A DNA stretch of 64,000 nucleotides from Actinoplanes sp. NBC_00393 (GCF_036053395.1 NZ_CP107942.1:5360501-5424500); one strand, 5' to 3'. Numbered from the stretch's first letter, positions 16,010 to 24,365 are shown. Numbers and translations are program-made. The notes: a model not told the origin generated them from the sequence alone.

Positions 16010-17478
16010 TGCGTACTCCTCAGCTCGCGTTTCAGGATCTTGCCGGCGGCGTTGCGGGGCAGCGCCGGAACGGCCCGGTACTGCTTGGGGATCTTGAAAC
16101 CGGCCAGCCGATCGCGTAGATACGCCTCGAGTACGTCGGGCACCACCGGCCCTGGGCTGACCAGATAGGCGACCACGCGTTCGCCCCAACGGTCGTCGGG
16201 TTCACCGACCACCGCACACTCGGTCACGGACGGATGCGCGAGGAGGACCTCCTCGACGTCGCGCGGGTAGACGTTCACCCCGCCCGTGATGATCACGTCT
16301 TTCACCCGGTCGACGATCGAGATGAACCCCTCCTCGTCGCGGACCACGATGTCGCCCGAGGTGAGGAAGCCGTCGTCGGTGGTGCAGGCGGCGGTCGCCG
16401 CCGGGTTCTCGTGGTAGCCGTTCATCAGGTACGGCGACCGGCTGTACAACTCGCCCGGCTCTCCCGGCCCGACTTCGCGGCCGGCGGAATCCACGATCCG
16501 GACCTGGGTGCCGAACCACGGATGGCCGACGGTCCCGGCCTTGCGGCGGGCGTCCGGCGGGCGCAGGTTGGTGACCACGCCGGCCTCGGTGGAGCCGTAC
16601 AGCTCGTGCACGCCGACGCCGGGGAACGCCTCGAAGACCCACTCCTTGAGCACCTTGGGCAGGGCGGCGGCGTTGAAGTACAACGTGTCCAGAAGCGGCA
16701 GATCGGGAATTTCCGAAAAGTGCTGGCGGATGAGCTGCGCGTGCGTCGGCACCAGGAACACCGACTGTGCCCCGTCCCGAGCGAGCAGGTCGATCAAGGC
16801 ATCGGGCTGGAACGAGCGCAGCATGCTCACGGTCGCCCCGCAGTGCACGGCCGCGTAGGCGAAGGCGAAACCGGCGCCGTGGTACATCGGCGCGACCGCG
16901 ACGGTCCGCCGCCCGGGACCGATGCCCCACTCCAGCGCGGTGGCATAAAAGGTCAACGACCGGGAGCGATGGGAGATCAGTACGCCCTTCGGGTCCCCGG
17001 TCGTGCCGGCCGTGTAAGCGATGCAGAACGGATCCCGCTCGTCCACCGGGATCCACGGGTCCACCGCCCGCGCGTCGTCGAGGAACTTCTCGTACTCCGG
17101 CCCGATCCGGATCACGCGCACCGCGAAGTCGGCAGACCCGTCCGTGATCAGCACGCGGGCCCCGGAGTGGCCGAGGATGAACTCCACCTCCGGCGCGGTG
17201 AGCCGCGGGTTGACCGGGACCAACACGAGCCCGGCCTTGGCGATCCCGGCCGCGATCTCCGGATATTCCAGGCGGTTGCCGCTGAGCAGCGCCACCCGGT
17301 CACCGGTCGTCAGGCCGAGCGACAGCAGCGCACAGGCGACCCGCGACGACCGCTCGTCCAGCGCCGCGTAGGTCAGGGCGCGGTCACCGTCGCGCACCGC
17401 GATCGCGTCCGGGGTGGCCCGGCCGAACTCCCGCACTCCGCCAGCGATCGTCAGATCCGCACCACCCGGCCGCAACAT
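16006..17478 (-). CDS. AMP-dependent acyl-CoA synthetase/ligase
   Basis: A 490-residue ANL-family enzyme that activates a carboxylic acid with ATP and then CoA. Motifs: P-loop YTAGTTGDPKGV at about 155-166, LYGSTEAG, DGFLTSGDIV, and the C-terminal GKILKREL with the adenylation lysine. The ATG at 17478 is chosen because the in-frame sequence upstream is the 23-bp operator palindrome, which would encode a meaningless leader. The cupin gene follows with a GTGA overlap. The ligase and the HMG-CoA lyase upstream are both minus-strand, with the operator between them. The acid substrate is unknown. Confidence 0.86.
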   Translation of the reverse strand: MLRPGGADLTIAGGVREFGRATPDAIAVRDGDRALTYAALDERSSRVACALLSLGLTTGDRVALLSGNRLEYPEIAAGIAKAGLVLVPVNPRLTAPEVEFILGHSGARVLITDGSADFAVRVIRIGPEYEKFLDDARAVDPWIPVDERDPFCIAYTAGTTGDPKGVLISHRSRSLTFYATALEWGIGPGRRTVAVAPMYHGAGFAFAYAAVHCGATVSMLRSFQPDALIDLLARDGAQSVFLVPTHAQLIRQHFSEIPDLPLLDTLYFNAAALPKVLKEWVFEAFPGVGVHELYGSTEAGVVTNLRPPDARRKAGTVGHPWFGTQVRIVDSAGREVGPGEPGELYSRSPYLMNGYHENPAATAACTTDDGFLTSGDIVVRDEEGFISIVDRVKDVIITGGVNVYPRDVEEVLLAHPSVTECAVVGEPDDRWGERVVAYLVSPGPVVPDVLEAYLRDRLAGFKIPKQYRAVPALPRNAAGKILKRELRSTQ

Positions 17479-17482
17479 GCTG

Positions 17483-17505
17483 GAATGGAAACACCGTTTC
17501 CATTC
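17483..17505. promoter_or_regulatory. Perfect operator site D (23-bp palindrome)
   Basis: GAATGGAAAC-ACC-GTTTCCATTC has two perfect 10-bp arms around a 3-nt centre, 5-27 nt upstream of the acyl-CoA ligase start. It contains the core GAAAC-N3-GTTTC. The TGGAAA/TTTCCA ends resemble operators of IclR-family regulators; that family assignment is inference. No candidate regulator gene lies beside it. Confidence 0.8.
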
Positions 17506-17553
17506 AAGGCGCAAGAGCGCGTGTCAAATTCGGCTGCCCTGCACGCCCGGATC

Positions 17554-18531
17554 TCACCCAGCCGCGGAGCCAGCCGCGGGGCCGGCCGAGAAGCCAGCCG
17601 CGGAGCCGGCCGCGAAGCCAGCCGCGGAGCCGGCCGCGGAGCCGGCCGCGGCAGGAAAGTCACCGGCCCTTCCCAACTGCGCGGGCACAGTTGAGAGCCC
17701 GAGCTCCCCACCGATCCAGACCCCTGCCGAAGCCGCCGCCGCCACATCCACACCGGTCTTGAGACGCGACCGGTTGAGCAGATAGGCCAGATCCTCGGTG
17801 GCGATGTTCCCGGTGGCCGCCGGCGCGAACGGGCACCCGCCGATCCCGCCCAGCGAAGCATCGAGCGCGCTGAACCCGGAGGCGACGGCGGCGATCGCGT
17901 TGGCGTACCCGGTATTGCGGGTGTTGTGGAAGTGGGCGCGCAGCGGCGTGCCCGGCGCGACGGACCGCACCGCGTCCGCCAGCTCGTTCACCTGCATCGG
18001 AACGCCCACGCCGATGGTGTCGGCGAGGCAGATCTCGTTCACCGGCCCGGCATCGGCCACCAACGACCGGATCCGCGCCACCGGCACCTCGCCGGTGAAC
18101 GGACAACCGAAGGCCGCCGCGACCGTCAGAGTCACGAAAAAACCGGCATCGTGGGCGCGGGTGGCTACGACTCGGAAGGCGTCGAGCGAAGCAGCAGTGG
18201 ACATCCCTTGGTTACGCCGGGAAAACTCGTCACTGGCCACCACCACAAAGTTGATCTCGTCAGGACGAGCCGACGCCAGAGCACGATCCAGCCCACGACC
18301 ATTGAGGACCAGCGCGATATACCGGACGCCCGGCACTCGCGGCACCAGTCGCAGCACCTCCTCCGAGGAGGCCATCTGCGGCACCCGATCCGGCCGGGCG
18401 AAGGCGGCCACCTCGATCCGCCGCAGCCCGGCAGCGATGGCCCGCTCGACATAGGCGACCTTCACCGCCGCCGGCAGGGCCCGCTTCTCGTTCTGCAGCC
18501 CGTCCCGGGGCCCGACCTCGACGATCTCCAC
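17554..18531 (-). CDS. Hydroxymethylglutaryl-CoA lyase family protein with repetitive tail
   Basis: A 325-residue TIM-barrel lyase. The N-terminus EVGPRDGLQNEK carries the metal/substrate residues, RAHFHNTRNTGYAN supplies the His pair, and GGCPFAPAATGNIATED is the signature cysteine loop. It would cleave HMG-CoA or a similar 3-hydroxy-3-methyl acyl-CoA to acetyl-CoA and a keto acid. The GTG at 18531 has AGGAGG 5 nt upstream. The last 30 or so residues are an Ala/Gly/Ser repeat with no family counterpart. It is divergent from the CoA-transferase at 18579 and shares operator E. Confidence 0.86.
   Translation of the reverse strand: MEIVEVGPRDGLQNEKRALPAAVKVAYVERAIAAGLRRIEVAAFARPDRVPQMASSEEVLRLVPRVPGVRYIALVLNGRGLDRALASARPDEINFVVVASDEFSRRNQGMSTAASLDAFRVVATRAHDAGFFVTLTVAAAFGCPFTGEVPVARIRSLVADAGPVNEICLADTIGVGVPMQVNELADAVRSVAPGTPLRAHFHNTRNTGYANAIAAVASGFSALDASLGGIGGCPFAPAATGNIATEDLAYLLNRSRLKTGVDVAAAASAGVWIGGELGLSTVPAQLGRAGDFPAAAGSAAGSAAGFAAGSAAGFSAGPAAGSAAG
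17567..17656 (-). repeat. Tandem 12/24-bp GC repeat in the lyase 3' end
   Basis: Near-identical GAGCCGGCCGCG/AAGCCAGCCGCG units alternate and encode AAGS, AAGF and similar blocks at the end of the HMG-CoA lyase. The array stays in frame and appears to have lengthened the protein. Confidence 0.7.
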
Positions 18532-18543
18532 CTGTTCCTCCTA

Positions 18544-18560
18544 GCGAAACACCGTTTCGC
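18544..18560. promoter_or_regulatory. Perfect operator site E (17-bp palindrome)
   Basis: GCGAAAC-ACC-GTTTCGC lies in the 47-bp divergent gap between the HMG-CoA lyase (start 18531) and the CoA-transferase (start 18579). The spacer ACC is identical to site D. One repressor dimer here could shut off both directions. Confidence 0.78.
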
Positions 18561-18578
18561 AAGGATAGGCTGCCAGAC

Positions 18579-19865
18579 GTGACCGCACCAATGAACCTTT
18601 TTCAACCTGGCGATGGGCCAGAGAACTCGAGGCCGCTGACCGGTGCCGGGCCGCATGGCCCTGGCCACGTTGAAAAAGGTCCACTGGCAGACATTCGCGT
18701 CCTGGAAACCGGAACCCTGCTCGCCGGCCCGTTCTGCGGGCAGCTCCTCGGCGACTTTGGGGCCGAGGTGATCAAGCTGGAGGATCCCGGCAAGGGCGAT
18801 CCGATGCGCCAGTGGGGCCGCGAGAAGCCGCACGGCCAGTCGCTGTGGTGGCCGGTGGTGGCCCGCAACAAGAAGTCGGTCACCTGCAACCTGCGCACCG
18901 CCGAGGGCCAGGACCTGATCCGCCGCCTGGTCGAGCACGCCGACGTGCTGCTGGAGAACTTCCGGCCCGGCACCCTGGAGCGCTGGGGCCTCTCCTACGA
19001 CGAGCTGGCGACGATCAACCCGAGGCTGATCCTGGTCCGGGTCACCGGCTACGGCCAGACCGGGCCCTATGCGCCTCGTGCCGGCTTCGGCTCGATCGGC
19101 GAGGCGATGGGTGGCCTGCGCTACGTGACCGGCGAGGCCGACCGGGCGCCGTCGCGGTCCGGCATCTCGATCGGCGATTCGCTCGCCGCGACGTACGCCG
19201 CCTTCGGCACCCTGGCCGCCCTGCACGCCCGCGAGCGCACCGGCCGCGGTCAGGTCGTCGACTCGGCGATCTACGAGGCGGTGCTCGCCATGATGGAGTC
19301 GCTGATCCCGGAGTGGGGTGTGGCGGGTTACCGGCGCGAGCGCACCGGCCCGATCCTGCCGAACGTGGCGCCCAGCAACGTCTACCCCACCGCCGACGGC
19401 TCCGACGTGCTGATCGCCGCCAACCAGGACACCGTCTTCCGCCGCCTCGCCGACGTGATGGACCGCCCCGACCTGCCCGCCGACCCGCGCTACGCGACGC
19501 ACGGCGCCCGCGGCGAGCACCAGACCGAGCTCGACGAGATCATCGCCGCCTGGACCAAGACCGTGCCGTCGGCGAAGCTCCTGTCCCTGCTGCACGACGC
19601 CGGTGTGCCGGCCGGCGGCATCTACACCGCCGAGGACATCATCGCCGACCCGCACGTCCAGGCCCGGGAGGCGGTGATCACCGTGGAGCATCCCGAGCTG
19701 GGCCCGGTCCCGATGCAGAACGTGGCGCCGCGCCTGTCCGCCACCCCCGGCGAGGTGAAGTGGGCCGGGCCGGCGCTCGGCTCGCACAACGACGAGGTCT
19801 ACCAGGGGCTGCTCGGCCTCTCCGGCGACGACCTGACGCGGCTGCGGGAGCGAGGCGTCATCTGA
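18579..19865 (+). CDS. Class III (CaiB/BaiF) CoA-transferase
   Basis: A 428-residue family III CoA-transferase related to the copy at 8460-9641. LLAGPFCGQLLGDFGAEVIKLED (residues about 47-69), GDPMRQWG, ENFRPGTLERWGL and TGYGQTGPY are present; the likely catalytic residue is Asp200 (SIGDS). About 35 residues precede the family core and are not conserved-looking; they contain an inverted repeat at DNA level. The GTG at 18579 or ATG at 18591 are the only usable starts. The stop overlaps the ATG of the isochorismatase-fold gene (TGATG). Operator E lies directly upstream. Confidence 0.86.
   Translation: MTAPMNLFQPGDGPENSRPLTGAGPHGPGHVEKGPLADIRVLETGTLLAGPFCGQLLGDFGAEVIKLEDPGKGDPMRQWGREKPHGQSLWWPVVARNKKSVTCNLRTAEGQDLIRRLVEHADVLLENFRPGTLERWGLSYDELATINPRLILVRVTGYGQTGPYAPRAGFGSIGEAMGGLRYVTGEADRAPSRSGISIGDSLAATYAAFGTLAALHARERTGRGQVVDSAIYEAVLAMMESLIPEWGVAGYRRERTGPILPNVAPSNVYPTADGSDVLIAANQDTVFRRLADVMDRPDLPADPRYATHGARGEHQTELDEIIAAWTKTVPSAKLLSLLHDAGVPAGGIYTAEDIIADPHVQAREAVITVEHPELGPVPMQNVAPRLSATPGEVKWAGPALGSHNDEVYQGLLGLSGDDLTRLRERGVI
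18596..18679. repeat. Inverted repeat in the CoA-transferase 5' coding region
   Basis: CCTTTTTCAAC (18596-18606) and GTTGAAAAAGG (18669-18679) are perfect 11-bp arms, extending to about 20 bp with two mismatches, separated by 62 nt. They bracket the non-family N-terminal extension of the CoA-transferase. Confidence 0.65.
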
Positions 19866-20593
19866 TGACCGGCCCGACCATCGAACCGGGCCGGCTGGCC
19901 GCCGATTACGCGACGGCCGGCTTCTCGCACCGGCTCGGTTGGGGCGACCGGCCCGCGGTGCTGCTCGTCGACCCCGCTCTCGCGTACACCGACCCGGATT
20001 CGCCGCTGTTTCTGCGTACCGGTCAGGCTGCAGCCGAAGCCATGAACCAGCTTGCCGTGACCGCCCGCGCGAGCAACATCCCGGTCCTCTGGACCGCCGT
20101 CCGCTTCGCGGACGAATCCTGTGCGGAGGCGCCGCTGTTCGCCGCCAAGGTCCCCGCCCTGAAACTCTTCGCCGCCGGCAATCCGCTCGGCGGCTTCGCG
20201 CCGCCGCTGCAGCCGGCGCCCGGCGAGCTCGTGGTGACCAAGCACTACGCCAGCGCCTTCGCCGGCACGTCGCTCGCCGCCTGGCTAACCGCGCACTCGA
20301 TCGACACCCTGGTCATCGGCGGTTTCTCCACCAGCGGCTGCGTTCGCGCCTCCGCGCTGGACGCGCTCCAGCACGGCTTCCGCCCGATCGTGGTCCGCGA
20401 CGCCTGCGCCGATCGCGACGCCGGCCCGCACGAGGCCAATCTCTTCGATCTCAACGCGAAATACGCCGATGTGGTCCCGCTGGGCGATTCGCTAACGCAC
20501 CTTCAGAGGTACGCGCGACGAAAAGTCCCCGCTCTCCCCGGGCGATCAGGCACGGGGAGACGCCCCAGCGCCACCGCCGGGAAACGGCAGTGA
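19865..20593 (+). CDS. Isochorismatase-fold amidohydrolase (N-carbamoylsarcosine/maleamate amidase-like)
   Basis: A 242-residue cysteine hydrolase. The catalytic triad is visible as Asp36 (LLVDP), Lys126 (VTKHYASAF) and Cys159 (TSGCVRAS); the spacing is close to N-carbamoylsarcosine amidohydrolase. It likely hydrolyses a carbamoyl or simple amide and releases ammonia. The start overlaps the CoA-transferase stop by one base. The C-terminal 20 residues are basic and low-complexity, and the 3' end overlaps the convergent M20 peptidase gene by 48 bp, so that tail is probably unstructured. Confidence 0.83.
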   Translation: MTGPTIEPGRLAADYATAGFSHRLGWGDRPAVLLVDPALAYTDPDSPLFLRTGQAAAEAMNQLAVTARASNIPVLWTAVRFADESCAEAPLFAAKVPALKLFAAGNPLGGFAPPLQPAPGELVVTKHYASAFAGTSLAAWLTAHSIDTLVIGGFSTSGCVRASALDALQHGFRPIVVRDACADRDAGPHEANLFDLNAKYADVVPLGDSLTHLQRYARRKVPALPGRSGTGRRPSATAGKRQ

Positions 20594-21895
20594 CTCCAGC
20601 AACGACCGGTACCAGTCGACGCCCTTGAGGAACGCGTCGACCCGCAGATGCTCGTCGTAGCTGTGGATCGCCTCACGCTGCTTCTTCGTCATCGCGAACG
20701 GGGTGAACCGGTAGACCCGGCGGCAGATCGCGGTGAAGTGGCGGGCGTCGGTGGCGGCCATCATCACGTACGGCGCGGTGACCGCCTCCGGGAAGTGTTT
20801 CGCCGTGGTGGCTTCGAGCAGGTCGAACGCGTCGTCGATCGGCGAGGCCGGGGACGGCTCACCGGCGTCGAGGATCCGGATCCGCACCTGGTCGTCGGCG
20901 ATCACTTTCCGGACGTGCGCCACCACGCTCTCCACGGTGTCGCCGATCATGATCCGGATGTTGACGCCCGCGGTGGCGCTGGCGGCCACCACGTTCAGCG
21001 ACGGCGACCCGGTCAGCGTGGTCACCGCGAACGTGCTGCGGACCATCGCCGCCGACTCCGGCCCGGCGGCCAGCAGCAGCCGGGTCAGCAACGGCCGGAA
21101 CCGCGCCGCGGTCATCAGCGCGGAGCGCATCGGCTGCTTGGCGAGCGGCGCGGCCCGGCGGAAGAGTTCGACGGTGGCCTGCGGGATCGACGCCCGCATC
21201 GCCGACCGGTCGAGGCGGGTGATCGCGCGGGCCAGCCGTGCGGTCGGCCCCAGCTTCGCCGGTGTCGACGCGTGCCCGCCCCGGCCCTCCACCCGCAGCT
21301 CGAGCGAGGTGATGCCCTTCTCGGTGACGCCGATGACCGCGATCGGCTCGGTCACCCCCGGAAACGCGTCGTACGCGACCGCGCCGCCCTCGTCCAGCAC
21401 GAACCACGGCTCCACACCGCGGTCGCGCAGGTGGGCCACCGCGAGCGGCGCCGCGTCCCCGGCGACCTCCTCGTTGCAGCCGAACGACAGCCACACGTCC
21501 TGCGCCGGCCGGAACCCGCCGGCCAGCAGGTCCTCGACCGCCAGGCAGATCGCCACCAGGCTGGACTTGTCGTCCAGCGTGCCGCGACCCCAGATCACCC
21601 CGCCCTCGACCACCGCCCCGAACGGCGGATGCGTCCACTCGCCGCCCTCGACCGGCACCACGTCGATGTGTGCCATCAGCACCACCGGGCGTTCCGCCGA
21701 CTCCCCCGGCCAGCGGAACAGCAGGCCGTAGTCGCCGATCCGGGTCAGCTCCAGGTGCGCGTGCAGCAGCGGGAAGTGCTCGCGCAGCGCCGCGTGGAAC
21801 GCCTCGAACGCCGCATGGTCCCAGTCGTCCGGATTCCGTGTGGAGACCGTGGGGATGCGCAGCAGCGCCTGCAACGTGGAGACCGCGGTCGACAT
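20546..21895 (-). CDS. M20 family metallopeptidase
   Basis: A 449-residue zinc exopeptidase or amidohydrolase of the M20 family (carboxypeptidase/PM20D1-like). The metal ligands are recognisable: MAHIDVVP, GRGTLDDK and GCNEEVAG (catalytic and metal Glu), ending with a His in AIHSYDEHL. The dimerisation domain, about residues 195-300, contains GRGGHAS. There is no signal peptide. It is convergent with the isochorismatase-fold gene and divergent from the DUF2203 gene. Confidence 0.88.
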   Translation of the reverse strand: MSTAVSTLQALLRIPTVSTRNPDDWDHAAFEAFHAALREHFPLLHAHLELTRIGDYGLLFRWPGESAERPVVLMAHIDVVPVEGGEWTHPPFGAVVEGGVIWGRGTLDDKSSLVAICLAVEDLLAGGFRPAQDVWLSFGCNEEVAGDAAPLAVAHLRDRGVEPWFVLDEGGAVAYDAFPGVTEPIAVIGVTEKGITSLELRVEGRGGHASTPAKLGPTARLARAITRLDRSAMRASIPQATVELFRRAAPLAKQPMRSALMTAARFRPLLTRLLLAAGPESAAMVRSTFAVTTLTGSPSLNVVAASATAGVNIRIMIGDTVESVVAHVRKVIADDQVRIRILDAGEPSPASPIDDAFDLLEATTAKHFPEAVTAPYVMMAATDARHFTAICRRVYRFTPFAMTKKQREAIHSYDEHLRVDAFLKGVDWYRSLLESLPFPGGGAGASPRA

Positions 21896-21930
21896 GATCC
21901 CACCCTAGGTACGGATGACAGACTGCACGC

Positions 21931-22311
21931 ATGGGGTTGTTCACGCCGGCCGAGGCGCGCGCGGAGTTGACCCGGCTGCGGCCGGTCCTCGACGAGATCG
22001 TCACCGTCCGCGCCGACATGGTCGAGCTCTCCGCCGCGCTGACCCCCGGTGGCCCGCCCACCGATCTGGGCGGGCTGCCCGAACGGAAGGCGGCCGAGGC
22101 CCGGCTCAACGAGCTGATGACGACGGTGCAGGAGACCGGCGCCGAGCTCAAGGGGGTGGCGCCGCTGCTCGTCGACTTCCCGGCCGAGCTGGACGGCGTA
22201 CCGGTGCTGCTCTGCTGGCTGGAAGGTGACCCGGACCTGGCCTGGTACCACCGCGCTGATCTCGGTTTCGCCGGCCGCCGCCGGCTGTCCGGCGGCACCG
22301 GGCCGGAATGA
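21931..22311 (+). CDS. DUF2203 family protein
   Basis: A 126-residue protein matching the DUF2203 pattern: an N-terminal helical EAR..L..L.P.L hairpin and a C-terminal PLLVDFPAELDGVPVLLCWLEGDPDLAWYHRADLGFAGRR segment. The function of the family is unknown. It overlaps the MFS gene start by ATGA, so the two are co-expressed. Confidence 0.83.
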   Translation: MGLFTPAEARAELTRLRPVLDEIVTVRADMVELSAALTPGGPPTDLGGLPERKAAEARLNELMTTVQETGAELKGVAPLLVDFPAELDGVPVLLCWLEGDPDLAWYHRADLGFAGRRRLSGGTGPE

Positions 22312-23516
22312 CGGAACCCGGCGGCGGCCTGACCCTGCGCCAGATCGGCCTGAGCGTCTACCTGCCGTCCGGCGTCTACTCGACGGGGATCGGCGCCGTG
22401 GCGCCGGTGGTGGTGCTCTCGGCGACCGGCCTGGGCGCCTCCCTGGCGACCGCGGCCCTGGTCGCGGCGATGGTCGGGCTGGGCCAGATCGCCGGTTCGC
22501 TGCCGGCCGGCGTGCTGATCGCCCGGATCGGTGAGCAGCGCACCATGGTCGCCGCGACCGCCCTGGCCCTGCCCGCGCTCTGCGCCTGCATGCTGGCGCC
22601 GAACGTGCTGCTGCTCGGCGCGGCGGTGGCGCTGCTCGGGGTGGCCGGCGCGGCCTGGATCGTGGCCCGGCACGCGTACCTGGCCGAGGCGGTCCGCCCG
22701 TCGCTGCGGGCCCGGGCGATGTCCACGCTCGGCGGCGTGGCCCGGATCGGCACGTTCATCGGGCCGTTCCTCGGGGCGGCAGCCATGCACTTCGCCGGGC
22801 TGAAGGGCGCGTACCTGGTCGCCATCACCGGCGTCGGCACCGCGACCGTGCTGCTCGCCCTGCTGCCGCCGGTGCCGCACGACCGGCCGGTCGTCGCCGG
22901 TCAAGCCCGGGCCGGACTGTGGACCGTCATCCACGACAACCGCCGTACGCTGCGCACCCTCGGCCTCGGCATCACGCTGGTCGGAGCGATGCGCGCCTCC
23001 CGGCAGACCATCGTGCCGCTGTGGGGCGCCTCGCTGGACCTGGACCCGGCCACCATCGGCCTGATCTACGGCTGCTCCGGCGCGGTCGACATGCTGCTCT
23101 TCTACCCGGCCGGCCGGCTGATGGACCGGCACGGCCGGCGCTGGGCGGCGGTGCCGGCGATGGCCCTTCTCGGACTGGCCACCGCCCTGTTGCCGCTCGC
23201 CACCAGCGCCCCGGGCCTGGCCGCCGCGGCGATGCTGATGGGTCTCGGCAACGGGCTGAGCGCCGGGCTCGTCCTCACCATCGGCGCCGACGTCTCCCCC
23301 GCCGAGGGCCGCGCCCAGTTCCTCGGCGCCTGGCGGCTCTGCGCCGACGTCGGCAACGGCGGCGGCCCCCTCGTGATCGGCGCCGTCACCGCCGCCGTCT
23401 CGCTGACCGCCGCGGCCCTGACCGTCGGCGCCGCGGGCCTGCTCGCCGCCACCCTGCTGTACCGCTGGATCCCTGCGCACGCCGCTCATCCGGCGCAGAC
23501 AGCACCGCGGAACTGA
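22308..23516 (+). CDS. Major facilitator superfamily transporter
   Basis: A 402-residue integral membrane protein with about 12 hydrophobic helices in two halves, split by a loop near 190-205. The loop after helix 2 has GVLIARIGEQRT, an MFS motif-A-like sequence, and the equivalent second-half loop is GRLMDRHGRRW. It is probably a drug or metabolite exporter. The gene is coupled to the DUF2203 gene by ATGA. Its last 40 or so bases are duplicated downstream. Confidence 0.83.
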   Translation: MTEPGGGLTLRQIGLSVYLPSGVYSTGIGAVAPVVVLSATGLGASLATAALVAAMVGLGQIAGSLPAGVLIARIGEQRTMVAATALALPALCACMLAPNVLLLGAAVALLGVAGAAWIVARHAYLAEAVRPSLRARAMSTLGGVARIGTFIGPFLGAAAMHFAGLKGAYLVAITGVGTATVLLALLPPVPHDRPVVAGQARAGLWTVIHDNRRTLRTLGLGITLVGAMRASRQTIVPLWGASLDLDPATIGLIYGCSGAVDMLLFYPAGRLMDRHGRRWAAVPAMALLGLATALLPLATSAPGLAAAAMLMGLGNGLSAGLVLTIGADVSPAEGRAQFLGAWRLCADVGNGGGPLVIGAVTAAVSLTAAALTVGAAGLLAATLLYRWIPAHAAHPAQTAPRN

Positions 23517-23571
23517 CTGGGTCCCTGCGCACGCGCTCATCCGGCGCCGGCAGCACCGCGGAACTGACCGG
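23470..23571 (+). repeat. Tandem duplication (about 51 bp) of the MFS gene 3' end
   Basis: The segment beginning TCCCTGCGCACGC and ending CACCGCGGAACTGAC occurs twice in a row (about 23470-23520 and 23522-23571), differing by a few bases and a one-base length change. The first copy contains the MFS stop codon. Confidence 0.75.
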
Positions 23572-23636
23572 CCGGCCCTCGACCCGGCCACCGCGTGCCG
23601 CCACAATCGACAGCGGTGCCGACCAGTGGAGGCCCG

Positions 23637-24365
23637 ATGAATCAACCATCTCAGCGCCCCGGCCACCGTCCCGGCGACGAGCCGGACAGCGATCCGTTGG
23701 CCGCCGGCCGAATGCTGGGGCGACGCCGCCGCGTCACCACGAGGGCGGAGCCGCCGCCCGAGCGCGAGCCGCTCGGCCCGGGCGGCCCGCTGCGCCCGGA
23801 GCGGGCGGAAGTCCTGCTGGGCGGCGGCCATCTCGTCGATCCACCGGACCGGCCGGCGCCGCGTTTCCCGCAGAGCCGGGTGCCCTGGGTCGTCGCGCAG
23901 ATCCGCGACGCGCTCGACGACTGGCGGATCGGCCCCGGAAGCACGGTGATCACCGGGGCGGCCCGCGGGGCGGACATCCTGATCGCCGAGGAGGCCTACG
24001 CCCGGGGCGCGGCGCTGCGGCTCTGTCTGGCCCAGCCGCCGGAGGAGTTCGAGCGCGACTCGGTGCACCTGCCCGGCACCGACTGGACCGCCCGGTTCCG
24101 CCGGCTGCTGCGGCAGGCGCTGCGGGTGGAGGTGCTGTCCGACGGCCCGGAGCACCAGTCGCGGGCCAACGCGTGGATGGTCGAGCTGGCGACGGCACTG
24201 AGCCCGGAGCCGTACGCGATCGTGGTCTGGGACGGCCGGCCCGGTGACGGCCCGGGCGGGACCGCGGACCTGATGGACCGTCTCGGCTACCCGGCCGGGG
24301 ATCCCCGGCTGCGGGTCATCGACCCGACCCCGGATCGATCGACGGCGCCGCCCGCCCCACGATGA
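23637..24365 (+). CDS. SLOG-domain (DprA/LOG-like Rossmann) protein
   Basis: A 242-residue soluble protein. After a 70-residue basic, disordered-looking N-terminus, residues 80-225 look like a SLOG Rossmann fold: VITGAARGADILIAEEAYARGAALRLCLAQPPEEFERDSV gives the GxxxGAD nucleotide-binding loop, and SRANAWMVELATAL...IVVWDGRPGDGPGGTADLM the second conserved region. SLOG domains sense or process nucleotides and NAD derivatives, often in stress and immunity loci. The start at 23637 has GGAGG 7 nt upstream. It stands alone, with no toxin or effector partner adjacent. Confidence 0.68.
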   Translation: MNQPSQRPGHRPGDEPDSDPLAAGRMLGRRRRVTTRAEPPPEREPLGPGGPLRPERAEVLLGGGHLVDPPDRPAPRFPQSRVPWVVAQIRDALDDWRIGPGSTVITGAARGADILIAEEAYARGAALRLCLAQPPEEFERDSVHLPGTDWTARFRRLLRQALRVEVLSDGPEHQSRANAWMVELATALSPEPYAIVVWDGRPGDGPGGTADLMDRLGYPAGDPRLRVIDPTPDRSTAPPAPR

